The notes beneath the pieces were generated by a model. That model was not told the DNA's origin, searched no databases, and worked only from the letters and a program-made list of their open reading frames with translations. Positions 52,241-64,000 of a DNA stretch of 64,000 bases are shown here, one piece after another. The stretch's first letter is position 1, and each line of letters starts with the position of its first letter. The DNA is from Datnioides undecimradiatus (lineage: Eukaryota > Chordata > Actinopteri > Lobotiformes > Datnioididae), in contig WARS01000036.1 in the NCBI GenBank assembly GCA_008933995.1, forward strand, positions 5,246,419 through 5,310,418, in the 5' to 3' direction. The translations under genes were made by a program, and so were the position numbers.

Positions 52241-54169
52241 CTCACTCGTAGCCTTTAGGAAGCAAATTGCCGTAGAATAATCTGATGACCATTAGAACAA
52301 TAATAATTACGGCAAGTGTCTGTTAAAGCGAGCAGTAGGAAATTGCAATATAAATAAAAATCCCTTATTACTGACATCACATTAGATTTCAGTAAGGCTC
52401 CCTGTCACAGACTCACCAATATCAATATTCAATCAAGCTGTCACCTCCTCATATTTCACTAAAATCCACAAACTCCGCTCTGAGCTGAATCAAACCGAAC
52501 ATGACATGAGGGAAATACTGTATGCTTTTGTTGGCCTTGAAGGACAGGACAGCTTTTTCAAGTGTGTCTTACAACAATATTGAGGTGTTGGTAAGTTTAG
52601 TACTAAGTTTCCTCTTTGTGTTTCCACAGACAGTGTAAACAGTGGACTGCTGAGCTGCAGTGGGAAGAGAGACCAGAGGGGAAAAGAGGGAATTTTGCAC
52701 TTCTTACTATAAATTTGGAAGATATCAATTTGCATTCTCTAACTCAGTCTGCTGGGGCATCGTATTAATTTCACGTTCACTTCTGAATACGTTTAACATG
52801 GATTGTGTCGCCCATCACTTATAATGAAAGCAAATTTGGAGGCGGCTTTTTAATGGCCTGTATAAACAGGAGGAATGGTGACAGCATGAAAAAAAAATCT
52901 ATTTGAGTTCATGTGTGCACATAACTGTTAAATATACTCAATTCAAATATATTGTAATATATTTTAAAAAAACAACAACTGATGAATGATCCAGCACCCG
53001 TCATTTTTTAGGAAGGAAAATCTAAACTCCTCACCAGTTGATAAAATCCCCCTGACATAAATGAGACGAAGCAAGAGATGTGTTGTTGTGTTGTTGTTTG
53101 TTTTATGGGGAAGTCCAACCCTGGCAGAGCGGGACACATGTGCTCACGCTGATGTGCTACACCGAGCGCTGCCCATCAGAACAATTTGTTTTAGAGATGA
53201 CTACCGGCTTCAAATCATCGCATGAAGTGGCTCGTGTGGCTGAGCATGACAGAAATGTGTTTTCCAATGGCAGCTTGATCAGATTAGAAATCTTATAAAA
53301 TCCGACTTTACTGCTAGAATGTGATCCTTTTTATGAATTTCATTTACAAAAACTTACAGTGGGAGCACTTAAGCTCTCTCGCTTTCATGCAAACACACGC
53401 ACACGGAGCGTCTCTCTGCTCATCTGCAGTAATACCTCATTTACTACCTTATAAAGTAATATAGCAAGCCTGTCCCACTCCACCCGTCTGTTTGTGATGG
53501 GAGTTGTTGTCGCTGCTGTTGTTCTAATTGCTGTTGCGGCTTCGCCTCCAGCTTCCCTGCTGAACTGAGACACCCGTGCCTCACACTTTTCAGTAACATG
53601 CAGCTGTGATGACAAGTACTAGAGTTCCCACTCAAGCTGCCTGTTCCTATAGTGCCGCACCCCACCCCCTCCCCTCCCCTCCCCACCACCACCACCTCCT
53701 CCTCCGCTTCCTCCTCCTCTTCGCTCTTTCTCTCCCCTTGAAGCCTTGTGGGATGATGATGACACCCGCCGTAATCGGTGGATGCTCAGCTCCTGACATG
53801 ACACACAATCGAGAAAACCCTTCCGAACTGATCCAGGTTTCACTGTTCACGCATTCAGGCACGGCGCGTCCGCTGACAAGTGGAAGGGCCTCTCACAGGA
53901 GAATAGAGGAAGTCAGTGAGGTGGGGCTTTGATTGACAGCCCTGTTGAGAGAGCAAAACCAGCTGCTGTTCCTATCTGATCTCCGCTCAGCAGTGGTGCA
54001 CTTTGGCTCTGCTGACCTGCTTTTTTGTGTGTGTGTAGTGTTTGTGTAGTCTTGCTTCAGAGGCAGATTCGGGATGGAGAAGATGTGGGACAGTGATCAG
54101 GCTGCAGTAACATGTAAACAACTACTGTATTCAAAGACAAGTCTAATGACCTTACTTTGGTATTTCCAT
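52241..54169. other. Intergenic
   Basis: No gene seen. The notable part is a pyrimidine-rich tract at 53655-53740 with a G-quadruplex motif on the minus strand. Confidence 0.4.
53660..53684 (-). other. G-quadruplex motif in a polypurine tract
   Basis: The + strand reads CCCC, A, CCCCC, T, CCCC, T, CCCC, T, CCCC. The minus strand therefore has five G runs of at least four separated by single bases, a very strong four-stranded DNA consensus. A (CCT/CCA)n tract follows to 53740. Confidence 0.8.
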
Positions 54170-54740
54170 TTTGTGCGGTTGTGTACATCTACTCCTTAAC
54201 ATTTCGGTAAAATTTCATACTTTTTACTACATATATCTGACAGCTGCAGTCACCAGTGGAGCAACATTACTTACACTTTAGAGAACTTGTGTACGTTTTT
54301 GTGATATTATTCTTGTTTTTTTCTACTCAAGTTATGATTTTGTTCTTCCACCACATTCGGTAACAATGTTTGGGCCGTTTTCAGGTATTTCTGCTTTACT
54401 TCCAGTATTTCCATTAATAGCAATTTATACTTCTACTTGACATGGGAAATGCCTTTGACAGCTACTGTGTGGTTGCAATTTACTTTCCATACTAAGATGT
54501 TAAAATTGAAACATGTAAAATAAGAAAGGAGACAACATTAAAACGCTCCTTACATGTTAATGAATTAGTTGTGATAATCCAATATTCAATAGTATGATTA
54601 ATAACAATATAACACCGCATTCTGCCTGCAGAGTAAACACTGTACTTTAATTTTTATGCATACTTTGTTGATAATACTGCCATGGATTTAATCATTTTTT
54701 AATTTTTATTTTAAATAAGGTTTATTAAATCTTTTACTTA
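54170..54740. repeat. TACTTTTACT-type dispersed repeat
   Basis: Contains catactttttactacatatatctgacagctgcag, ttctactcaag, ttcttccaccac, ttatacttctactt and ttttacttaagcagacc, recurrent phrases of the family. It may be two overlapping copies in different orientation. Confidence 0.5.
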
Positions 54741-56155
54741 AGCAGACCAAATGAATGCATCACCATCCACCACAGGCTCCAGGACAGGGAGTCTTGGTAC
54801 CAGCAGAGGAACGAGCAAGACAGAGGGACCAGAGTTACACCAAGAGGAGACGGAAGTAGGATGGGACAGACGCAGAGACAGAGAAACTAACCCAGCAGGT
54901 TCTGCCATCCATGTTCGCATTCTCCCCATTCTTGTTGAGCAATGGCTTTTGAATAATGATTCATCTGTTAGTATCTGGAACAATCTGTGCCCATAGACAT
55001 CTCCTCATGGGCACGGAGTATCAATCAGCCCTCCTTTTCTGTGTTTGCCTACCCTTCCCTCCCTCCTTTATATCATTCATATGAGCCTCTCCCTTAATAC
55101 CATGTGGATCTATTTTCACCTTCAGTCAGACATGTTTTGATCGAACACTAGACAGGTGGATTTCTTTTTGTTGATGGTCACACAGTGAAAAACATGTTTC
55201 TGTGCTTTCAGTTTGACCAGAAGTGTTTACCAAAGCTCAGATTTCAGACTGAGCACGCTCCCTAGTGCACGTTGTACTGTATGAGGTATCAGTGGTGGGC
55301 TATTTCTATGTGGGAACCCCCCCTGTTTACCAGCAGTTATCGTTCAAAGAATGGGAAGGGGGCGATCAGCTGTCCACCATCACTGCTGGAAACTGGCTGG
55401 TGTAACAGTCTGGGTTTAAGTGTAATCTGAAGAGCTTTTCAGGAAATTAACCGAGTCTGAATCGTTTCTGTAGGGTGCTTCACTGTGCTTCTCAGTGAAA
55501 AGTGAACTTAAGTGCACTTTTATGACTTTCTATGACTTTTTAATTGTTTTATAATTGGGCATTTGCAACTGAAATTGCAGGGTATAATTTGTTTGGTTGT
55601 TCACTGATGTGACACCAGAACAGTCTCTTTTATCAGAAATAAAAGGTAGCAGGACCTCAGGAGGACTAAAAGAGGAGGAATCCCTCCCTTGGGATGGACA
55701 GACAAGAGACAAGCAATAGATGTTATGAGTACAGAAGACACAACACAGTTGAAACATTATGGAAACCCAGGAAAATTGTAGAGAGCCTGCAAACATATTT
55801 GAAGTATATGGAGCAAAAAGAATAGACCAAGCAACTTCCAGGTGCCAACAAATAGATTGAACCTGGGACACGATGATCCTAAAAGCAAAAATTAAATATA
55901 TGCATTTGTGCACGAGTTTCAATAATCATCTCGTGACTCCTGAAACGTGTCTTGTAATGTTTTAGAGGTGTTGTAGATTCTGTTTGCAGAACCAGTAGTT
56001 TTACTTACTTATTCCTCTGTACTTCATTGGGGTTTTGCACAACTTTTACTTGTAATGAAGTATTTATGCATTGATGAGTCTTGCTTTCTCTTACAGGAAA
56101 GGTCACACATTGAAAGTCAATCGATGAGTGAGATCAATAATTATTCAAAGGCTCT
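54741..56155. other. Intergenic, upstream of mid1ip1
   Basis: No gene recognised. A minus-strand open frame of 130 codons at 55530-55922 has no recognisable domain and is treated as chance. A short TACTTTTACT-type fragment is at 56000-56075. Confidence 0.4.
56000..56075. repeat. TACTTTTACT-type repeat fragment
   Basis: Contains cctctgtacttcattggg and acttttacttgtaatgaagt, phrases of the same family as 54170-54740. Confidence 0.4.
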
Positions 56156-56159
56156 AGTG

Positions 56160-56280
56160 CTCGACCACGTGTTGCCTCTGTTTTCTATATGTGAGCGTTT
56201 TAACGGTGACCCCCACCATTGGTCAAACATCGACTCGTCCCGCCTCCGAGAAAACCCCTTACGGTCATCCGATTGGCTCT
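56160..56280 (+). promoter_or_regulatory. mid1ip1: Candidate mid1ip1 promoter: E-box, SRE-like, CCAAT and GC boxes
   Basis: In 120 bp there is an E-box CACGTG (56166-56171), an SRE-like GTGACCCCCAC (56206-56216), an inverted CCAAT (ATTGG 56218-56222), a GC-rich CCCGCCTCC (56239-56247) and a second inverted CCAAT (56272-56276). SREBP sites beside NF-Y (CCAAT) sites are typical of lipogenic promoters, and the downstream gene is lipogenic. A strong donor (gtaagt at 56464) and an acceptor ending at 56684 suggest 5'UTR exons of about 56300-56463 and from 56685. A TATA-like gatataaat near 56775 could mark an alternative start. Confidence 0.4.
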
Positions 56281-57027
56281 CCTAAGAGCCCGAGCAGTGG
56301 GCTGATGGCTTGGATAATGAATATTCATAAAACCGGTTCTCTCGGTCAGGCCTCACCCTGTATGTCTCCGTGTCTGGCTCATCGGAACAGAATGTGGGAA
56401 GTGGTGATGTAATATCAGAGAGGAAAATCACAGCACATAACACAGAGGACAGCACATCGTACGGTAAGTTTGGGATGAGGCAGTTAACTAACAGCTGTTC
56501 TGCGTAAATACGCGTGGCAGAGCACTGAGTAGTGGTCTGAATAATCGTCCCAAAAAGACATAGCTGTGGCATTATCTGTGGTACTTCTGTGAAGCTGGAT
56601 GTATTCCCCCCAACTGTCAGATTGAAACCACTCCTCTTTCCGAAAATGTGCCAAATGTCTCTGCTCTGCTGTGTGCTATTTCAGGTCATTTGGGTCTGGT
56701 TACAACTGCAGTGGAAGAACTGGCCAAACAGGTTGGTGGGACCGCCTTTTAAGCACGAAACCAAGTACGTAGATATAAATGCGCACACGTCCTCTCACCA
56801 ACAAGAAACCACGAGAAGCGCACAAACACTAACCAAGGGGAAAACTCAGCCACCAGCGCAGCTCGCCTGATTTACAGGACAGCCAATCCCCTGCGCAGCA
56901 TTACAGACAAGCAGACGCTTCTTTAAGCCGATCAGCCCGGAATTAAAGCAGGGCACTCACAGAGGAGAAGCAAACAAGACCAGAGACTCAGATCCTCGCT
57001 TTCATTTCTCTCTCAACTCTCGCCAAG

Positions 57028-57519
57028 ATGATGATGCAGCTCCAAGAAACCCCCAACCAGAAAAACTCCCTCTTCAACGCCATGAACCGCTTCATCGGCG
57101 CCGTCAACAACATGGACCAGACCATCATGGTCCCCAGCCTGCTGCGGGACGTCCCGCTGGAGGAGGACAGGGAGATGAGCTCCCTGAAATCGGACGACGA
57201 CGAGGGGGACATGTACAGCTACTACCAGCTGCTCAAGTCCATCCGCAGGGACATCGAGTGGGGCGTCAGGTGCGCTGCGGCTGATGAGAGACGCAAGGAG
57301 AGCATGAAGATCACCCGCATGAACTCGTCCGCATCCACCTCCTCCTCCGCATCGCTATCATCCGAGGACGACGACGAGGAGGAAGACGAGGATTTGGAGA
57401 AGCAGTTCCAGTACCACCTGATCGGGCTGCAAGGGGTGCTGTCCAAGCTCACACAGCAGGCCAACTCTCTCACCAAGCGGTACAAACAGGAGATTGGTAT
57501 CGGAGGATGGGGCCAGTAA
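57028..57519 (+). CDS. mid1ip1: Mid1-interacting protein 1 (Spot14-related)
   Basis: One coding exon gives 163 residues of the THRSP/MID1IP1 (Spot14) family. Human MID1IP1 promotes polymerisation of acetyl-CoA carboxylase and so fatty-acid synthesis, and also binds MID1 on microtubules. The N-terminus has [20 protein letters not shown], then [14 protein letters not shown], almost the same as human. The middle has [20 protein letters not shown] serine-rich then acidic stretch at about residues 110-130 ([13 protein letters not shown], then DDDEEEDED) replaces a longer variable region in human. The C-terminus is [20 protein letters not shown] followed by [10 protein letters not shown]. The first of two adjacent ATGs is taken. 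Next to tspan7 it reproduces the human Xp11.4 order. Fish have several mid1ip1 paralogues (including mid1ip1l), and which one this is was not settled. Confidence 0.93.
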   Translation: MMMQLQETPNQKNSLFNAMNRFIGAVNNMDQTIMVPSLLRDVPLEEDREMSSLKSDDDEGDMYSYYQLLKSIRRDIEWGVRCAAADERRKESMKITRMNSSASTSSSASLSSEDDDEEEDEDLEKQFQYHLIGLQGVLSKLTQQANSLTKRYKQEIGIGGWGQ

Positions 57520-58362
57520 ACTCGGGACACACAGAAACTGACAGCTCTGATTTTTTTATTATTAGGCTGAAGTGACTTTCCTTGATAGGCCATTATATTG
57601 CTGCTGCTGCTACTACTGATGAAATGTATGGACAAACATTTAAATGGTAGAGAAAGGGGCAGCTTATTTCTCTTATTAGGCCTTCACGGTGTTGGTCTAC
57701 TCTGTGCTATTGACTGTAGATGTGTTGATCCTGAAGAAAGCGTTTTGTGTACTTAACACCAATCTCATTGCCCATGTTTTGCACTCCAAAGTGTTGTACA
57801 CATCATGCCTTCAGCTGCGATACACAGATGAAACATATTTAAACTGTTATTTAATATCTAATTTATTACCTCACACTGTATTGTCTGAGAGCCGGATGTC
57901 GCTTCAAAGTTGGAGAAGATGTGAGCCGCATGAATCACAGGACGTGCCGTGTGAACCGCCCCTCTGAGTGTGGGGATACTGACAGAGGACTCAGCTTCCT
58001 GTGCGTGATGCTGATGATGTCAGTGTGTTCAGCTGTACAGCTGCCTGTGTATGAAAAGTGCTCCTTTAAATTCCAACGTGTCTGTGTCTTTAAAATTGTG
58101 CTTGCATGGAAGGAGGCAGATGCTTTACTGTATGGCTGCCCGTGATCTCCTAATGTCCTACATGGTCAGTGAACCAGAATCAGCTGATAATTCATCTGCA
58201 CAGTGAATAATGAGGGTTTCCATGAGATGCTTTGTCGCTATTGTCATATATTTGCTATTGTCATGATATTGATGGAGAGGTCCATCTGTCAGAAGAAGCA
58301 AATGCTTTTGTATGCACCTTCTGCACGGTTTTTGTACTGAGAATATTGGTTTCTAAAATAAA
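57520..58362 (+). other. mid1ip1: 3'UTR of mid1ip1 with poly(A) signal
   Basis: AATAAA at 58357-58362 (ctaaaataaactttt), about 0.84 kb after the stop. Confidence 0.65.
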
Positions 58363-60460
58363 CTTTTATAATAACTTACCTCATTTGTTATGGAGTATTT
58401 TTTCATGAATGAAGGGTTAACAGGCAGACATTCATAACTGAATGTGATCTATTCCGACAACCAAAACAGCTCTAATTCATTCCTCATCCCTGTCCTTAAA
58501 GTGCATTGTTAGTAGATGGAATACTTGACATACAAAAGGTCATTACTTTGTCAGAATGCATGTTTTATAACAATCTGTGTGCAAAACATTTTTTGAGACT
58601 TTTTATACTCTGTGGTTTCATCAGGTATTTGGCATTCCAACTATGACAAACACAGCAGAAAATGAAATTCTTCAGGACCGAAAAAAAAAAAAAGCCAAGG
58701 AAGACAGTCAGATTCAGTCGTCGTTGATGTTTTCAGTTGAAAAAAAATCTGAGTGGGCAGCCATCAGAAAGGACCAAGGTGTACAGTATAAACTGAGAGG
58801 ATGTTGGCCAAAAACATGAAAGCATCGGGACAGAAACACTATGTTCTGCAGCTCATCCTGCGAGAGCCTTCAGTTCTATCCCTCCAGCTTAGAAAACAGG
58901 TGTCATCCTCTGCAGTGATTTCCAATCCTAGACAGCATATAAACACTGCAAAGAGTCAGTCTCAGCTGTTGCACCGCCCTTTTGTCAATTGGGTGCTATT
59001 CAAGAGTTTTGTTTTAGTCAAGAAATGTTTAACTTCTACAACCAAAACATCCAGACATTTTGTTTCTGAAATGGATAATTTCATTTGACAATGCTGAATG
59101 AGAACGGCAGCCTTGGACACTTCAGTGTTATTGGCACCGCCGCAAAAGGCGAAACGAAAATCAGATTTGGTAGAAATACCAGCATTTGCACACAGTTTCT
59201 CTCAGCCAACCAGTAGTGGTACAAGACTTGTAATTGTGTTGAAAGTGAGAAGTGCACTCAACGTGACTTGTAGTTAAGCTTAAGATGACAACACCTCGAC
59301 CCACCTGAATTTTGAAATATGGGAAATAGTTTTTTCAACAGTGTAACATGTAGAAAACCATTCGAAGCGCATTTTTTAAAAGAGAGGGAGAAATAAACAT
59401 ATATGCAGGCACATGCATGTGCTGTTTTATGTAGTATTTTGCCAAGAGAAAACAAAGAAATAACAGATTTCCTTCATTGTTGTTTGAGTAACTGACAGTG
59501 ACAGCTTCAAAGGCCACAGAGGGAAATGGGTGCAGCTGGAGTTTCAGTGTCACAATAGGTCAATAGGGTGCAACACACCCACTTTCCAATGTCATTCTCT
59601 CTCTCTCACATACAGACACACCACACACACAAAAACACTGAGTGAATGAGGGGAGGGCATGCAAAACACTAACGCTGAAGCAAATAGTTTGTACAGATGT
59701 ATATCCCATCATGTAATATTTATTCAAATAACTGTTCATATCAAAGAATATAAGATCCATTATTTGACCAAAAAGACACCTTACAGTCAATACTTACAAT
59801 CATCCTAACAACATTTATGCGTTGTAATACTGTGCTGTCTGTTTTCAGGGAAGCATGCAAACACAAATTCAGTTGGAAATCGAGATTAAATCTTACAACT
59901 TAACCAATTCACCTCAAACATCTTTCAAGAGGCACACCTAGAATTTTCTTTTCTGTGATTCAGGCTGCAGCAGTGGCTGCATGGCCTGTGAACATTTAGG
60001 ACAAAGGTAACATGCCTTTCTGTGTTTGACTGTAAATGAGTATTCTGGTTTCTAAAAACAACCAGTGAGATAATCTTATCATTAACCTTAAGGTGGTTGC
60101 CAGAGGCTATCACTAAAGTGCTTTAACAATGTCATGTGTGGTGTCAGTCTCAAAACAGCGCTGATGTAGGCCATCAAGAAGAACTTATTCCTGAGGCCAT
60201 CATGAGACCTTTTATCAGTGTTTCTAATAATTAGTTCAATAATGAGAGTTGTAAACATAAGGATTGTAAAAGTTTTGAACAACTATTCACAAGGAAATTG
60301 ATTTCAGTGAAACTTGAATATAAGTAACAATACCAAAGTTAAAAAAACATTATCAGTAATAAATGTATTACTGATAAAGTGATGTAGTAGAAATATGTGT
60401 CTGCTACATCTGGTGACAATTAAGCTTAATTAATTCATTCAAGACAAAACGAACTTCTAG
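58363..60460. other. Intergenic, mid1ip1 to next gene
   Basis: AT-rich. No gene, clear repeat or RNA gene recognised apart from short CT/CA runs near 59595-59635. Confidence 0.4.
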
Positions 60461-60601
60461 CCCTTCGGCGATTTTGATTGAGAACGAGCGGTGATACTTT
60501 TTGTCCCCGTGTGCGCCCCGTAGAAGCAGGAAGTACAGGGAAAGCTACAGCAAAACAAAAACAAATTGGAACGAAATTGTCTGTAATCATTGTGACTCAA
60601 A

Positions 60602-60682
60602 ATGAACAGTGAAAATCCACTGGCAACGAGTAACAATACGCGCTGTGTATTTTTCAAGACAGACTCAGAAGACTATCGATGC
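60602..60682 (+). CDS. First coding exon of an unrecognised gene
   Basis: ATG at 60602 opens 27 codons (MNSENPLATSNNTRCVFFKT, then DSEDYRC) that run in phase 0 into a strong donor (gtaagt at 60683). The preceding 130 bp is CpG-richer (cccttcggcg, cccgtgtgcgccccgtag) and looks like a promoter and 5'UTR. I do not recognise the protein. A candidate next exon begins at 63976 and is in phase. There is no in-frame extension upstream that would demand an earlier start. The rest of the gene lies beyond the window. Confidence 0.5.
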
Positions 60683-61334
60683 GTAAGTAGCCAACGTCAC
60701 TGTAAAACTCAGTTTTAGCTTTTTAGCTAATTGGCTAGTTAGCTCCTCAGCAGCTTTGGTAGTACTCTCAATTCTTTCCTCTACCTGTTTATTTATTAAT
60801 TAATCGATTGATGAATGGGTGCCTGACACCTGCATGGGTAACGTCATTAAGTTGTAACGGTACAACTGTGCTGTCAGTTATCTAACATAGTAACTCCACT
60901 GATTGGCCTGTCGAGTAATAGCGTTATATTATGACCAATTAAACAGCCTCACTTCCTGATGGGGAGCTAGCATTACTCATTTGAGTATGTCAAACTTTGA
61001 AGCTAACCAAAAGTAACTGATTTTAGCATTACAAAATCAGTGTCTGTAAACTCTTGTTATTGGTGCTTGATAAAACGTGGTTTTATTTAGAAATGGTCGA
61101 AATAAAACAACGTTTTATTTAAAAACAACATCCGATGTTATTTTTGATTTGAGCCCGAGACACGCATGCGGATAAAGTCTGTTTGTTATGGATAGGATGA
61201 ACAGAGATGAGCAAAGATTTGAAGTTTGTTATCTTGAAATGATAACTGAACCTGTTTTGCCACACCCGATGTTTGCTCAATGCCAACTACAGCATCACAA
61301 TAACAACAGGGGTAGAAACAGAAAGTATATTGAC

Positions 61335-61480
61335 TCGAGTTCTTTTGTTAAGTACGAATTTAAAGTGTCTGTGCATTACTCAAGTATTCATATGTCACTG
61401 CATGCTGTTTTAAACCTTTACCCCACTACATTTCCAAGGGAAACCTATAGTACTTTCATAAAATAAAGTACACTGTTTTA
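61335..61480. repeat. TACTTTTACT-type repeat fragment
   Basis: Contains cattactcaagtattcat, tttaccccactacatttcca and agtactttcataaaataaag, phrases of this fish repeat. Confidence 0.5.
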
Positions 61481-61799
61481 GATCAAATTACCCAGCATGC
61501 AAAGCTGTTCACGTTTTTCCTTATTTGTTCAACACAACAATATTTCTAACGTGTTGGCGGCTGAAAACTGGCAGCAGTCTTAATATAATGACTAGATCCG
61601 CTTTACATCATCGTGCTCTATACCTTTACTTAATTTTCAGCCTCTCTACAACACTAAGGCAGTCCAATTTAGCGTTCCAACAAGTTAGTACCAGCCTTAT
61701 AAAGCTTGTGGTGTTCAGATACTGTTTAGATTTTGTCTGTTTGTCTAGTACTTGACTCGAGTGTACTTTTAAAGCCATTGTTTGAGCAGCAGTAATCTG

Positions 61800-61985
61800 T
61801 TCCTGTAGATACCTCCTGTATAATATCAGACGGATGTGCTCCTCCCTCACCAAAGATGTGGCTCAGGTGTGCAGTCAGGTGCTGGTCACCTCTTGCATGG
61901 ACTGCTGCAACATCCTTATTTGCTGAAACCTGACCTGTGCAGCACATGAAGAATGCTGCTGCACATGAGCTACACGGATGCAACT
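61800..61985 (+). mobile_element. LINE reverse-transcriptase C-terminal fragment
   Basis: One frame reads CRYLLYNIRRMCSSLTKDVA, then QVLVTSCMDCCNIL, a decayed form of the fish LINE phrase YNIRRIRPFLT...QALVISRLDYCNALL. It is interrupted by stops and truncated at both ends, so it is an old dead copy. The clade (L2 or another Jockey-like LINE) is not settled. Confidence 0.6.
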
Positions 61986-62600
61986 CCGAATGAGATTGCA
62001 GTGAATATACAGATGGTTGTGGCAGTCCACACCCTGGACTGTTGTTAGAGATGGTGATAAACCTTTTAATAGTTTCCTTGCTTGAATCTATTTTAGTTTA
62101 TTGCTGAATCAGTGCTAACATACAGGCAGATTAGTTCTTGAACCATAGCTGTGTCTTGTGCAGTGAACATGCTAACATTGGTTAGCATAGCTGTGCGGGC
62201 TAGCAGCGTTAGGCTTTCAGGTCGTCTGCGCTCTTGCTCTATAACTATATCTGGGGAAGAATGTGGTAGTAATGCTGTCTTGCCCAGAACCCAAATCTGT
62301 CCTTTGCCAGCAAGTAATCGCTCATAATTGAGAGCTATCAATCTTGTACATTGTCTGACTAACCCAGATACAGATGGCCCACATTGACCAAGCCAGCTAC
62401 ACCAGTTTGAGGCCAGAAAACCTAGTCTAAGAGTAATACTATACCGGCCTAGCTAACAGTGTAGATGTTTCATACACTTACTTCCGTTGGAGATTTATCT
62501 TACGGATGTTCAGTTCTGTCATTGGATATTATGGGTCGTGTAGTGGCAGACTGATAAGTTGCAGCATATACTGCTGTGTTTAGTCTGTTACTTAAAGCCC

Positions 62601-62790
62601 GAACGATTAGTCATTTATTGATAGGACAATCAACAGAAAAATAATCATTAATATTTTTGATCAACAAATCGTTTCAGTCTTTTAGGTGTTCCCCCAACAA
62701 AAAAGTCGGTTGACATCACATAGAGCTTGGAAACGGTAATTTTATTGTCTTTTTTACCTTCTTCTGACTTTTTATGGACCAGAGGACCAC
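62601..62790 (+). repeat. ATTAATCG-type repeat, copy 3
   Basis: Starts aaagcccgaacgattagtca, continues gacaatcaacagaaaaataatc and aaatcgtttcagtc, and ends ttctgactttttatggacc. Same family and orientation as 14131-14365. Confidence 0.55.
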
Positions 62791-63975
62791 CGAGGGAACA
62801 GTTAGCCTCTTAATCAATAGTATATAATCATTACGGACGGTTGAGTGACCTGCATATCGTAAGGAGAAAAATCCTGCCCCAAAATAGCATAATTAACTTT
62901 TCAAAATGTAAGATCACTCATGCACTATTTATGAAACAATTTGTAACAAAGTGCAGAGTCTGAGCCTTTTTAACACTCCTGCAGTTCCATGTTGGGAGCC
63001 ATCATTCAAATGTAATTAAAACAGAAATAGACTGGTAAAAGGCCTCGGAGAAAAAAATAGGAGTAGTCCATCTCTTTTAGTGAATCACATCCTTTCTGTC
63101 TGTGCAATTTAAGTGTATCCAGAAAGCTTATGTTGCCGCTGTAGAAAGCTTAAAAACCTACTTCCATCAAAAACATGTATTTGATGCAGAAAGTCTGTTT
63201 CTTGCTTTTTTAGCAGTGCACGGTCCTGTTTCTGCGAAGCCCAACACAGGACATAACCGTGTTTTTGCAGAGGTGATCGCACATTTTCAAACTCACTGAA
63301 GGTTTTGTTTCGACTGCTCCAAGGAAAACAGGTGTATGACATTGTAGGTTTGTAGGTGAAAGACCACAGCAATGATGTGTCATTCTTTTCATTCCTTCGC
63401 TCTTCTTTCTTTCTTCTCTTGTCTCTCTTTGAGCGGCGTGAAGATCGGTTTCAGCTTGAACGTTGCCTTGTGCAAAATATGCAGAGTGTCAGGTTCTTGG
63501 CCTGTTAACGCATCAGCCTCGATGTATTTCATTTCGCTCGACTGTCATTTAACAGCCCGCTCTGTGTTTTATTGCATGTTAAAATGGGTCAAATGCACGT
63601 GGAGGTGACATTCCTAAACACCATAGTCTTAGGTGTTCGTGGATGTTTGCAGTTCTTACGCTCGGGTTACCTAAAGTATATGCAAATTCTACTTTATTAC
63701 ACTTCCTGCACACAGGCTTGTGCAAACAAACAAACAAACAAAAGACGTGCCTGAACAAATGGCAGTCTTGTCCACCCCATAATTTCTGAGCTTATGATTA
63801 TAATGATGATACGATGATAGTGATGGCAGCACATGAGCTTCTCTAAGTTTGCAGTGTTTTTCTTAAAATAAAAACATTACACGGAGCCAATAATGTCATC
63901 TATACACTTCATTATGTTGTTTTAATCATTTTTTCACAAAGAGCTATCGAGTAATGAATCGTTTTTCATTCACAG

Positions 63976-64000
63976 GCGGTGATTTTAACAGTAAAACGAG
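63976..64000 (+). CDS. Possible second exon of the right-edge gene (partial)
   Basis: A good acceptor (gtttttcattcacag ending at 63975) is followed by 25 nt open in the phase left by the exon at 60602-60682, reading AVILTVKR. The window ends inside it, so support is thin. Confidence 0.3.

Larger units (their letters stand above)
60683..63975 (+). other. Putative intron 1 of the right-edge gene
   Basis: About 3.3 kb without a recognised host exon. It holds the repeats at 61335-61480, 61800-61985 and 62601-62790. Confidence 0.4.

Noticed and set aside
55530-55922. A 130-codon minus-strand open frame
   Set aside because: No domain, no codon or splice support, and its composition is ordinary intergenic sequence.

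Overview
The window is vertebrate nuclear DNA, almost certainly from a ray-finned fish and probably a spiny-rayed (percomorph) teleost. The genes have GT-AG introns and the proteins read as fish orthologues of human genes. Introns are short, and the dispersed repeats (an L2-type LINE tail, ATTAATCG-type and TACTTTTACT-type elements) are ones I know from teleosts. No bacterial, organellar, viral or CRISPR sequence was recognised.

All recognised genes lie on the + strand. In order they are: the last three exons of a LIM-domain gene, best read as sciellin (scel, 399-1701); slain1, nine coding exons (3810-14647); an unnamed three-exon gene for a 139-residue protein that is mostly a death domain (16373-17134); intronless kbtbd7 (18931-20808); a two-exon rab33 gene, closest to rab33b (24425-25873); katnal1, ten coding exons (27890-34385); tspan7, seven coding exons and a 3'UTR intron (37700-45332); intronless-coding mid1ip1 (57028-57519); and a first coding exon of an unrecognised gene (60602-60682) that runs off the right edge. 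Exon sums for slain1, katnal1, tspan7, rab33b and the death-domain gene are all divisible by three with consistent phases, so these models are internally sound.

The left half holds genes found in human on chromosome 13q (SCEL-SLAIN1, KBTBD7, KATNAL1). The right half holds the human Xp11.4 pair TSPAN7-MID1IP1. The genes do not form one pathway, but several act on the cytoskeleton or trafficking: SLAIN1 promotes microtubule growth, KATNAL1 severs microtubules, RAB33B acts at Golgi and autophagosome, KBTBD7 is a CUL3 adaptor, and MID1IP1 links lipogenesis and microtubules.

The gene-poor stretch 49-56 kb holds microsatellites, a CpG-rich block with no recognisable gene, a 514-bp element with inverted ends, a G-quadruplex motif and older repeats. 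The observations most worth following are the small death-domain gene, the apparent loss of the C-terminal GABARAP-binding motif in kbtbd7, and an SREBP/NF-Y-like promoter cluster upstream of mid1ip1.
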